From contig JBHGNT010000005.1 of NCBI GenBank assembly GCA_043228905.1, positions 21,576,001-21,640,000 on the forward strand: a DNA stretch of 64,000 nucleotides, read 5' to 3'. Numbering within the stretch: the first letter of the stretch is position 1; each line of letters begins with the position of its first letter. The notes beneath the pieces were generated by a model. The model was given only the letters and a program-made list of their open reading frames with translations, searched no databases and was not told where the DNA came from. Origin of the DNA: Azolla caroliniana. Its lineage: Eukaryota > Polypodiophyta. Below are positions 33,287-43,230 of this stretch, one piece after another. A program made the position numbers and the translations under genes.

Positions 33287-33567
33287 ACGTGCATGTATGT
33301 AATTGTGGAAAATGTAGGATAGTGCACATTAGGATAAGTGATTGGAATAACTAACTTATTAAAGTATTCAATACTTGTATTTAAAGTTGATCTAATCTAT
33401 TCCTCAGTTTGTTCATATGAGATCAAACCATATGTGTATATAATTGTGCACAATGTAAGGCAGTGAACTTTAGGATAATGTCGTGGAAATAACAAACCTA
33501 TTAGGCTTTCATACCTGTATTTAAAATTGGTCTACTCTATTGCTTAGGTGATTCACACAAGATCAAA
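33287..33567 (+). repeat. Imperfect direct repeat, subterminal in the DNA transposon
   Basis: A stretch of about 135 bp from ATGTATGTAATTGTGGAAAATG (about 33291) recurs from about 33427. Shared blocks include TTAGGATAA, CTTGTATTTAAA/CCTGTATTTAAA and GATCTAATCTATT/GGTCTACTCTATT. The rest of 32960-33960 is AT-rich and I see no coding sequence in it. Confidence 0.6.
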
Positions 33568-34696
33568 CTCCGAACGATAACGCAACTGGAACCATTATCA
33601 ACACACTACACAATCTAAGCAGCAATGGAATAGAAACATAATAGTTTTAACAATAGAAGACAAAGATCCATAATAACAACATGGACAGTCATGGCAACAA
33701 TTATAGGGCCATGTTCTATTAAGGTTAGCTTGGACCAAAATCAGCCTCCATTTAAACTAGTTCATGTTTCTCCATAAGTTTGGTAGTCAGCTATGCACGC
33801 GGTGAAACCAATGTCATAAATCTACTAATCAAGTATATAAAAATAAAATTGAAACATATAGAAGATTATAAAGAATAGAATCCACTAGGTAAAACCCAAT
33901 ATTTGTATTAATAATGTGAAATCTTAACAAATCGTCAGTGTCATATTCTTCATAGAGTCTATTACATAGCAATCAATTCATCAACGTCATTTTCTTCATC
34001 ATCTTGTGTAGAACTGTCTTCGGCTATACGTGCATTGGTTTCCCCTGTTAGCCGAGCCAACGAAATATCTTCTATAAGCTCATCATCAAGCTCTATTAGC
34101 TCCCCCGGTTCGCCGGCTAACGGAGGAATAGGCTCTCGCGAAGCAGGTTGAAACCTTTCTGTATTGGCGAGGTTCTTTGCACCGACCTCCTCATCCTGGT
34201 CTGGGCACTCCCACAAAGCCTTAATCCGCATATTAATAAATATAACTTGGTCCTCGTCCTTCTCCAATGCAACTGTATTTCTAAACAGCTTCAATGCACA
34301 TGCTGACGTAGTTCCTGTGATGTAAGTAACAAGAAGATTTAGTTGTCAAACGAAAAAAAAGTGATTGGTTATCTCAAGATCGTTACTCTAGTTCGAGGAA
34401 TACCTGTGCCAGAAAAGAGATCTAATATCCAGTCTCCTTCGACAGAAAACATCTCGATCAAGCGCATCATAAGTCGTTGAGGTTTTTGGTATGGGTTGAC
34501 AAGTCCCCGTTCTGTCGTGGTGACATGTCGCAATTTCCGAGTCACTACTGGATATACCAACAGATTTGAACCTCCCACTTCATTAGAATGCTCTTTGATT
34601 CTCTGTTTCTTAATTTCATCGAAGTAGCCAACCGTTATGTATTCAATGGCATTAACAAACCGAAAAGTTGGCCCTCTATTTACATTGGTCTTGATC

Positions 34697-34784
34697 CTAT
34701 AAAAAATAATACATCGAGTTAAGAATAGATTCAACAACCTTAAGAAATGCAATATAGTGAAAGACACCTATAAATAATCCTTAC
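34697..34784 (-). other. Intron in methyltransferase gene
   Basis: On the minus strand the 88 bp run GTAAGG to TTATAG and join TG to G in a tryptophan codon (ENLAW|IKTNVN). Similar short introns lie at 36298-36373, 35252-35334 and 34315-34403; the last one splits the glycine codon of the SAM-binding FSGTGTT motif. Intact splice signals show that the gene was expressed as a eukaryotic gene, not recently acquired from bacteria. Confidence 0.85.
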
Positions 34785-35463
34785 CATGCAAGGTTCTCGA
34801 TGCCATGGCAACGAGATCTCAAAGCTTGAGCTACCGAGTACCCTTGGTCCATACTATGAAAGACAACTATTCGCCACAAGGATGCGGTCGTTAGCTCAGC
34901 GAAATCCTTGACCATCTTCTCCAATTGTTTAAACCTAAACGGTTCATCGTCGTATGATGACCCAGCCATTCGAAATCCGTAAGGAATATCCGCAATCATT
35001 AGCGTATATTCCTTCTTTGGCACCTTCTGGATCAAGTCGATGACATCACCGCAAACCACATTGTAGTAAAGATCTCTTGTAATATCTTTTTTGTGGCTAA
35101 ATTTTTTAAAGGAGCCATCTTCCTCCATTTCGTACGCCTTAACTAAGCGACGATCCTTTTCTTTTCTGGCTCGTTCGAGATGTGCAAGGAAGGATGTAGG
35201 GAAATCGTGTATATCCTTAACTTCTCCTTGTTTCTTGCCTCGACATGGTTTCTAATAGAAGCAATAGGACATCAGGTATTATTATACAAGCTCTACATAT
35301 GATGAAAGGGTAATGAAAAAACATGAATACTAACCCAATCCTTGAATGCAATAAAATACTCTGATAACGCCTTATACGAAGACGTTGTCGTAGTGTAGGT
35401 TGCACACTATGTGGAAATTATATTTTTGTCCCTCCGGATAGAGAATGGAGTGCTCGGTGAGAA

Positions 35464-35540
35464 CCGGAAGAAAACGGCATACCGGCAAGGAGGAAAACGG
35501 CATACCGGCAAGGAAGAAAACGGCATACTGGCAAGGAAGA
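35464..35540. repeat. Short tandem repeat in solo LTR
   Basis: The motif GGAAGAAAACGGCATACCGGCAA occurs three times in tandem at about a 24-bp period, with small changes (GGAGG, ATACTGGC). It lies just before the poly-A stretch at 35565-35579. Confidence 0.75.
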
Positions 35541-35592
35541 GCCGGATAAAGAGACATAAATGTAAAAAAAAAAAAAAAGGAAATACTCACTA

Positions 35593-35658
35593 CTGTGCAG
35601 GGCGTGAGTCGAACTCTGCACCTCCACGTTGACAAACCCCAACCTTACCATTACATTA
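35593..35658 (-). other. tRNA-derived (SINE-like) segment in solo LTR
   Basis: On the minus strand an A-box-like TAATGTAATGG is followed 42 bases later by a B-box-like GAGTTCGACTC, close to the 44-base spacing in tRNAs. A run of about 15 T follows downstream. It does not fold into a convincing complete tRNA by eye, so it is called a tRNA-derived remnant, perhaps a SINE head. Confidence 0.5.
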
Positions 35659-38453
35659 ACTTATCTTAAGTGTTTTAAATATAGATTTAATACGTATAAG
35701 ACCTTTATTTATGCATACCTTTATTAAAAGGTAAATCATGTATTTTTTTTTTAATATATGAAAAAAAAAAAAAACACGAGACACTAAAAATAACTCATGC
35801 ACATCTAGCGTGCATGAGCCCTATACTTAGGAAATAAAAAAAGCATCACATGCACATTTAGTGGACATGAACACTTTTTGTAAAAAAAAAAACATGAAGC
35901 CATGCTTAGCTCTTCCTTCCTTATATAAGGAGGAGAGAAATATATAAAGGGTTGTTGATTATTTGGATTAAGTATTAATCAATACAAAAATTATTCGTGG
36001 GATTCACGATTTATACATCTACTTCTCTCTTAACACCCTAAGTACCAATTAATATAGTATACTCGTGTGATTCACGAGTTTCTTATCTTTCTCTTCGCTA
36101 TTTATTCATAATTAATCTCTATCTCACGAACTTCTTTCTCCTAGTCCAAGACCTCTGTGGTTCCCACCCGACTCACGCAACGATCCGGAGCCGAAAGGCA
36201 CGACAACGTTAGAGGATAATCCTCGGTCACTTGTTCCCAAGTTATACATCCAAGTTGTTTCATCATAACTTCTTGGATTTTCATGTACACCTTATGACTG
36301 TAAAATTAGAAATCCAGATTAGAACTCTGAATTACACTAGATAGACTACAATTTCAGTATTTGAGGGACTTACTTATTGAACTCAGTGACCATTTCTTCA
36401 AGGCTTAAATCTTTCGCCACAACCCTTGACAAAACCGACACAAGAAGCTGCTCATCCTTAATACCTTGCATCGCTCTCCATAGAGACAGCTTCATGTCAT
36501 CTGCCGCTTCTTCAATTGTCAAGTCAATTTTCTTGGCGGCTTGTGACTTTAACTCTAGTTGAGGGTCAACCCTACATTTCTTTTGTCGTTGACCCTTTAC
36601 CTCCTTATTCTCCCACATTGAGAAGATTTGATCTTGTAGGTCCCATACTTCTCCATCTCTAAACGCCAATTGAAACCAAGACTCATACTTTCGAAGACCA
36701 TCGGACCTAACGTTATCATCTACCACAATGCCGACTTCATGCAGACATTGACGTCGAAGGCCTGGATGTAACTTCACACCAAACTTTTGTTTCACATCTA
36801 AATACTCGTGGTGGAAGAACCGTATACGCTCAATGGACGACATTTTCTGCCTATAGTCATTATCATTATTATGGTCCCATGCCAACAGCTTAGCCTCTTC
36901 GGTTGTGAGCCCAACATAAATTTTGCACTCGGCATACTTGAAGAAGAAAGTGGTTGGATGTTCTCTCACAAGTTGCCGACGTGCCTCTGCTGAATGCGAT
37001 CCACCAATGACAAAATAATTATATTGATCATGTTTTCTAATATCAAAATCTTCAATGGTTTCACATTCTTCAGGATCTACCATAACAATAAAAGGCACCA
37101 CAATGGCATGAGGATTAATTTTCATTTTTTTCTTGAGATTTTGAACATGCATGCGGTGAGGCTCTCTAATCTCAAGTGGTCTTCGACCTGTTTTTTCATC
37201 AATAGGGGGCCGATGGATGTGTGTTATAGGCAAATTAAATACTTGCCCTTTCCTGACCAGCTTCCGTTGCATTAACTCTCTCCTTATTTTATTCTGCTCG
37301 GATGACAAAACACCCGAGGCCAGCTCAGCTCCTGGCGTCCCCTTATTATCCTCCTCTTCGTTTTCACTTGTTGAATCCGTATCCGACATTTTCGTTGTCT
37401 TCTTCTTTGCTGGTCTTGACTAGACTTTGGAAACCTTTTTTGTTGGCTTCAATGGGGAGGGCACTTCATCTCTTAGAGTTACATGGCCTTGTATATAAGG
37501 CCTCAAGGTAACAATAAGGTTTTGTGAGCTATCAAGTGCTTTTTTGAACACTTCTGGCCCACAAGATTCTTTTACTAAAAGGTCTTCTGAAAGGAACACT
37601 TTACGTACCCCCTTGGAGCACTCTATCATTACCAGTATGTTGGCCGAATCTGCATCTTCGTAGTCAAATCGTAGAATACGGCCATACATAAATGGGGTTT
37701 CCTTTCCAAGTTACCCCTCACCCTTCTTCTTTGTTGTATACAATACGACTTTTTTCTTTGAGTCGACATATTGCATACACCATTCCTTGTCCGTTAGATC
37801 TCGGTCAGGAAGGTCTTCACCTCCAGTAGCGGCGACAAGTTTCTTTTGGCTAACATTACTATGTGGCTGAGATTTTGTCTCTTCGTTAAAGAGAAGCTTT
37901 TTTCCTCTCTTCATGGTCTCAGGAGCAACCTTGGTCTAGGCTTCGATTGGAGAACCTTGTATGCGAAGCTTTATTTTCTTCACCGGTCGGTCCGACAGGT
38001 TTTCAAACGACCTATTTAAGAAAGTATATGCAAAAACATAAGTTAGGTAGTCACGTAGATTAAGGTTGTATATTAACATGAAGAACAGTTCCCAGGAGCA
38101 GTCCTATATTCAAAAATCTATTATAGGCAGGGCTATTCAACCTAGAAAATATATATCGTAATAAGTAAAAAGGGTTATATATTCTTTTAAATAGTAGGTA
38201 TGACTTATATAGATTCCAAACCTATATTGACGAGAATTTGCTATCGTAAAGGCAATTTGTGGATCATTTTCTACTATTTTAAGCTAAAGTAGGTCATAAA
38301 ACACCTATAATTAGAGCATGTTTTTTTTTAAAAGTAAGGAAAGCCAACATAAAAAGACTGATTTTGCCAGACAATTTGATATCTTTTCCATCCCAAAATT
38401 ATTTGTTACCCCAAAAATACAATTTTTCTCTCTCAAAGCCTTCTTATATACAA

Positions 38454-38785
38454 GTACTCGATACGGCGTATCGAGTTCCTATTTGAAACCTACACTTTAA
38501 ACAGGAACTCGATACGCCGTATCGAGTTCCTGTTTAAAATCCAAACTTTAAACACGAACTCGATACGCCGTATCGAGTTCGTGTTTAAAACCTACACTTT
38601 AAACACGAACTCGATACGGCGTATCGAGTTCTTGTTTAAAACCTACACTTTAAACATGAACTCGATACGGCGTATCGAGTTCCTGTTTAAAAAGCAAAAT
38701 TAAATTATGAACTCGATACGCCGTATCGAGTTCATGTATAAATATTTGTATTGTATACATGAACTCGATACGAGGTATCGAGTTC
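38454..38785. promoter_or_regulatory. Array of seven 25-bp palindromes at 51-bp period
   Basis: Each site is GAACTCGATACG, one central base, then CGTATCGAGTTC. Sites start at 38454, 38505, 38556, 38607, 38658, 38709 and 38761, so the period is 51 bp (last one 52). The first has GTACTC at its left end and the last has a changed centre (AGG). Spacers read close to TTTAAAACCTACACTTTAAACA. The inverted match extends outward in several copies; the copy at 38556 is symmetrical over more than 40 bp. The array lies between the 5' ends of the methyltransferase and transposase genes. A 51-bp period is about five helical turns, so all sites face one side of the DNA. Confidence 0.92.
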
Positions 38786-38906
38786 TTGAGAAACGAAACA
38801 TATTTACAAAAATGTCCACAATGTCAGAGGCCTACCTGGAGTCCTCGCGCTCGATTCTCTTTGAAGACATGTTTGATCGTGTGGAAGTGGAGGCGGAGAT
38901 CGCGCT

Positions 38907-38990
38907 TTCGTGCTTTGTGCTCTGTGTGCTTTGTGTGCTCTGTGTGCTCTCTACGTTCTGTGTGCTCTGTACGCTCTGTACGCTCTGGTG
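38907..38990. repeat. Short tandem repeat GTGCTCTGT-like
   Basis: About eight copies of a 10-bp motif (TGTGCTCTGT, CTCTGTACG) lie just past the palindromes. The rest of 38991-39720 is AT-rich with a 20-bp repeat (TTTAGAGAGGAG, about 39614-39660). I see no coding sequence there; it is probably the 5' leader and promoter of the transposase. Confidence 0.65.
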
Positions 38991-39722
38991 AGTGAAATAT
39001 GACGAGGTCTTCCTATTTATAGGGATTGAACACATTGGTTAAAGTAACCATAGTCACCTTAACCAAGATTGGTAACTTTGAGGATAGTTAGTTGGTAACC
39101 ATAGTCACATTAACTAGAGAAACTTATGATTGTATTAATGATTACAAAGTCAAACTACCATATTGATCAATCTTTTATAGTCATAACAACCTACAATGAC
39201 TTCAAAGGTTATGAATGAGACAATGATAGAGGTTCATGAATGTACCAATGATTGATTACTAAAACAAACAATTTTTATGACTCTCAAATGTTGTGTATTA
39301 AAGATGTGGGCATAAATTAACCAATGATTAATAAGTCTAATATTTAAAATGGTGAGCATTAAAGAACCAATGAGTGAGACGTTCTATATCAAAATGGGTG
39401 CCATTAATTAGCCAATGATTTTAACATTAATCCAACATATTCATGGCTTGTTAATGATTAGTTTTATATTTTACTTGATTTAACTTTATATAGATCTAGT
39501 TTATATAATAATTGATATTTTAAGTACAATTACTTTATTAAAAATAATTTTTTGATGTATTGTATTAATAGAATATTACATAATATAGACATTCTATTGA
39601 TTTGGCTTTTGTTTAGAGAGAAGTTTATGTTTAGAGAGGAGTATATGTTTAGAGAGGAGCTTATGAGTTTTTTTCTTTCCCCTAAGCCCATAACTTAGAG
39701 AGCCCTATCTAGACCTTAAGCC

Positions 39723-42503
39723 ATGAGTGAAGATTCACCGTTCTCGATTGAAGAATATTGTTTGTCATCAGACCCATCGTTTTCTACTTAAGAGTATTGT
39801 TTGTCATCAGAGTCACCATATTCGATTGAAGAATATTGTCTGTCGACCGACTCACCATATTCTATCGAAGAATATTGTCTGAGCTCATCTACAGGGAATG
39901 TAAATAATGACACATGTGAAGAGTTCTCTATTGAAGAATACGATATTAATAAAGATACCGAGAATGAAGGAAGTGCCCAGGAAACATTGAATAACATTGG
40001 CGATGGTCACAGCAAAGAATTAGACTGTAACAAGGTTACACCAACCTCTATGCCGGAAGAGAAATCTGGGAGCCCTATGCATATTAGAAGAATCCCACGA
40101 AGAATTCGTCTAGCTAGATTTAGCTTGGTGACATCAGATAAACAGATTGGATTTGATGTCAACAGAATATGGTGTGCCCGTGGTTGTATGTCTATGATTG
40201 GAAAATCAAAGTTGCGAGAATTAAGGCGATACTATTTTTCGATGACCGGTGATGAGCAAGACACTTACCTCGGGTCACATATGCAACTAGTATCTGACAA
40301 ATGTACAGGGATCAAAGTATCATTCGAGTATTATATCTTCCATGCGCAACAGATATGTAGAGTTGCATTCAAAATTGCGTTATGTGTTAGTAACATGCGG
40401 CTACATAGAGTACAACAACGTCTACTTAGCGGGGATCAGATGCTCAATTGTAAAGAGGTTCCAAGTATGAAAGGTGCAATTGGAAGACTAGCTATTGGCT
40501 GGAAGAAAACTTACTTTCAGTTAAATTGTGAAGTAATGCCCACTACAGGTAGGATGCATCTTTCTGATAATTATACATGTCGGGAAGTTTATGATGTCTA
40601 TCGATCTGATATGTTGGGCTCACATAATAAGTCGATCACATATAGCCAATTCACAAGATTATGGAGAGCTCGGTTTTCAAATGTTATTATTCCTCGTAAA
40701 GTACGTATGGGGTATTGCTTCATTTGTGCAAATCTTAAAAGTTTGGCTAAAGGTGCAAAGACATCAATGGAAAAGGATACGAGTAAGAAGTTACTACAAG
40801 AGCATCGTGAGGCACAATCCTTATAACGAAGGAAGGCGATGCATCATAGAGAGAAGTGTTTGAAGAGGCCCGAACAATACATGTGCTTAATGATAGATGG
40901 CATGGACCAGAAGAAGACATGCTTGCCGCATATGCGGAGGCTCCCCAAAGATGTCAATGATGAGTGCCTTGTTCAAATGCACTTGGTGGGATGCTTGGCT
41001 TATAATAGGTCTGTTCGACCTCACGTCTTCATTACTTACCCCAATGTTCACAATGACCCTAACCTAACAGTTACAGTAATTCACCGAGTTATGATGTCTT
41101 GGGGACAACCTTTCCCCCTTGTTCTATACATTCAATTGGACAATACTGCTAGAGAGAACAAAAATTCAACTGTATTTGGCTATCTAAGTATGTTGGTCAA
41201 CCTAGAATTGTTTAGGAAAGTGAAAGTCAATTTCCTTTTGGTTGGCCACACACATGACCATATAGATCAGATGTTTAGCACATTCTCCAGACAGTTGTCT
41301 CGGCATGATGCTTTCACTTTACCTAAACTATTTGATGTCATTTGTGATGCTTATACACCACGCCCAAAAGTGTTACACTTGAAGGAGGTATATGACTTTA
41401 AGAGATATATATTAGATGGGGGTGGTGGGAATGTTAAAGTGCTTGCTCAGTTAAACAATATAAGTTTCAATCACATTTTTTTGATAAAGAAAAATGGAAT
41501 AAGTGGTTCTACACTTTTGTATGCCAAACAATATTCATCTTCTACAACATGGGAACCTGAAGGTGGTTGCCAGTTATTACTTTGTATGCCGAGTACAATT
41601 GTCCATGGAGCTAAGCAAATGCCAATTGAGAAGAAAGGACAGTTGCAGAGCGACTTGGTATCAGAACAAAAACGGTCATGGCTCCAAGCCTTAGAAGAAA
41701 AAAGAAAGCATATTGAGGCCGCCAAGAAATATGCCGCACAACAAGACACGTCATGGTGGGATGTATTTTATAGTGATCAGAAAGAAATTATAGACAATTG
41801 TGTATCTGTTGATAATTGGAATTTGGAAACGCCATTCACATGGTCGTTGCAACATGATCGCGTAAATAGAAGTCCGGAGCAACTAGTAAATGCGATTAAT
41901 GACAGCTTGGTCCATCCACAACAAAGAGACATTTATGTGGGACCAAGGATGACCAAAGCAGCCGAAGCTAGATGGCAAGGAAATTTGCAAGAGCTCACCG
42001 CGGGGATGTTGATTGCAACGCCGGCTGATGAGAACTCACATGGCCACCAATTTTGGGTTGGTAAAATTCTAGAAGTGCTAATGCATGAAATAGAAAACAC
42101 GATCAAGTCTATAAATGTTCATTGGTACAACACTAGAAGTGCAAATGCTTTTACAGGTAAGTATACATTGGAGATGATTGAATGCCAAACAAGAAGGGGA
42201 GGTAGGAAGAGGAAGCGAAACATTCGTAACACCTCGACCCTTGATATCTCTGATGTGGATATCATCGTGTACGACTTCACACTTACAAAAGCCGGACGAT
42301 TAAGGAAGTCAACAATAGATATAATAAAAGAAAAATTACCAGGTCTACAAGGTGGCTCGAGTCAAAGGCAAACGAGATCAGCTACATATAATCTAGAGTC
42401 AAACCATTTGGTTTATGACGAAGATAATGCACTGATTGGTACATCCGAGGATGATGAGGAGGAATCGTCATTGTATATTAGTTATAGTAGTGATTCTCCA
42501 TAA
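39723..42503 (+). pseudogene. DDE-type transposase with DUF7869-like core, two nonsense codons
   Basis: One frame runs from ATG 39723 to TAA 42501 (926 codons) broken only by TAA at 39789 and 40824. The N-terminus has four copies of a 13-residue repeat like ESPYSIEEYCLS. Residues about 140-345 carry a Cys-containing region (WCARGCMSM, GYCFICANLK). The core has YMCLMIDGMDQKKT (D392), LYIQLDNTARENKNS (D473) and LLVGHTHDHIDQMFS (D512 or D515), the pattern of the DUF7869 family seen in many uncharacterised eukaryotic proteins. I read these as a DDE/D triad of an RNase H-like transposase; that is inference. The C-terminus is basic then acidic. The second stop sits where the family usually has tyrosine. 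Confidence 0.75.
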
Positions 42504-42825
42504 AGGAGTGATCATGAATGTATATTTGGCTATTAAGTGTAACTACATTCCGCTTGTAACAAATCGAGTAATATAAAATCATGTGTTTTAAATTCTTATG
42601 ATTTCTAAAAAATTGTTTCTTATAAAATAACATTGGTTGTGAAGTTTGTGATATAAATTGAGAATGTATCTTTTTGAAATTTGTCTTTTTTTAGTTACTT
42701 CTAAATCACGAAAATAGTGGATTTTTAACCTTTTTCATAGTATGTTTGAACATGTATGATACTGGTATCAATGTGTTTTGTAAAATCATTGAAAAACCCC
42801 TAAAATTTCCCTTATCCTTCCATTT

Positions 42826-42862
42826 ATGCGCGATCCTTCCACTTGTGAACGCGAACGTGTTT
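42826..42862 (-). repeat. Right terminal inverted repeat of the DNA transposon
   Basis: These 37 bases, read in reverse complement, match 32913-32949 with one mismatch. They lie about 320 bp after the transposase stop, with AT-rich sequence between (42504-42825) that holds no recognisable feature. Confidence 0.92.
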
Positions 42863-42959
42863 AGACACACAAAAGACTAACAATGCTACATAGGTAGAAA
42901 GTGGATAAGTTATAAAAAGATATGAATATATGAAAATATAATGCTACTATGTAGGACCC

Positions 42960-43230
42960 ATCATTGCCCATCACACTCCCTATTAGTATTGCTCCCACTA
43001 ACACTACATTGAGTGCTTGCACATACACTTCCTTGTCCTTGAGCAAATTCTCTTCATACTCCTTGAAAGGCCACCTTCATCTCAACAACTCTTCAAGTGC
43101 TATTTGGAGTGTTGTCTTCCCTTTTGCATCTTCAATGCTTGGGCTTGGTCTCAAATGCAGACAAGCTTCTCCATTATGTCTACCCTCTTATGGCAAGGAA
43201 TGGCTAGATATATCTCTATGTACACACACA
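42960..43230 (-). pseudogene. Ankyrin/PGG gene fragment, inverted copy
   Basis: On the minus strand this matches 52070-52320 of the intact ankyrin gene: an ankyrin-like end, then FKEYEENLLKDKEVYVQALN and VVLVGAILIGSV, the start of the PGG membrane domain. Small deletions remove part of the last ankyrin repeat. The match ends at about 42960 and the rest of the gene is missing. It lies just outside the right end of the DNA transposon. 43231-43624 shows nothing else recognisable. Confidence 0.8.

Larger units (their letters stand above)
35386..36205 (+). mobile_element. Solo LTR inserted in an exon of the methyltransferase gene
   Basis: This 820-bp insert runs TGTCGTAGTGTAGG to AAAGGCACGACA and is flanked by ACGT on both sides (35382-35385 and 36206-36209). 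Removing it and one ACGT restores the minus-strand exon in frame (DYPLT|SSYKALSEYF). Its last bases (CTAGTCCAAGACCTCTGTGG...CACGACA) resemble the end of the Ty3-B LTR, so it belongs to a related family. It carries a TATATAAGG near 35932 and a tRNA-like segment at 35593-35658. Confidence 0.92.
33962..38011 (-). pseudogene. ParB-domain plus beta-class DNA methyltransferase gene, interrupted
   Basis: Exons on the minus strand are 38011-36374, 36297-36206 joined to 35381-35335 across a solo LTR, 35251-34785, 34696-34404 and 34314-33962. All four introns (76-89 bp) have GT..AG ends and keep frame, giving about 960 codons; the 5' exon is not found. Exon 1 holds a ParB-like nuclease fold at 37389-36370 (YFVIGGSHSAEARRQLV, KIYVGLTTEEAKLLAWDHNND). 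The methyltransferase has motif IV as DIPYGF (34990-34973), a KPQRLMMRLIEMF segment, then the SAM-binding motif LDLFSGTGTT split by the last intron. Motif IV before motif I defines the permuted beta class (N6-adenine or N4-cytosine). Stops at 37938-37936, 37713-37711 and 37422-37420 plus the LTR break it. The tail is acidic. Confidence 0.85.
32913..42862. mobile_element. 9.95-kb DNA transposon with ParB-methyltransferase and DDE transposase genes
   Basis: The ends are a 37-bp inverted repeat with one mismatch (32913-32949 and 42826-42862), beginning AAACACGTTCGCGTTCACAAG. Inside are two divergent genes: a ParB plus DNA methyltransferase gene (33962-38011, minus) and a DDE-type transposase gene (39723-42503, plus). 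Seven regularly spaced palindromes lie between them. No clear target duplication is seen; AG borders both ends, and copia A sits only 10 bp from the left end. A solo LTR (35386-36205) was added later. I cannot match it to a named superfamily from its ends. Confidence 0.85.

Noticed and set aside
38454-38785. CRISPR-like array of regular palindromic repeats
   Set aside because: The spacers are nearly identical to one another, there are no cas genes, and the DNA is a plant nuclear transposon; this is an iteron-type array.
38707-38991. A 94-codon frame between the palindromes and the transposase
   Set aside because: It is made of two palindromes and a GTGCTCTGT repeat giving Cys/Leu/Val runs; no start context or homology.
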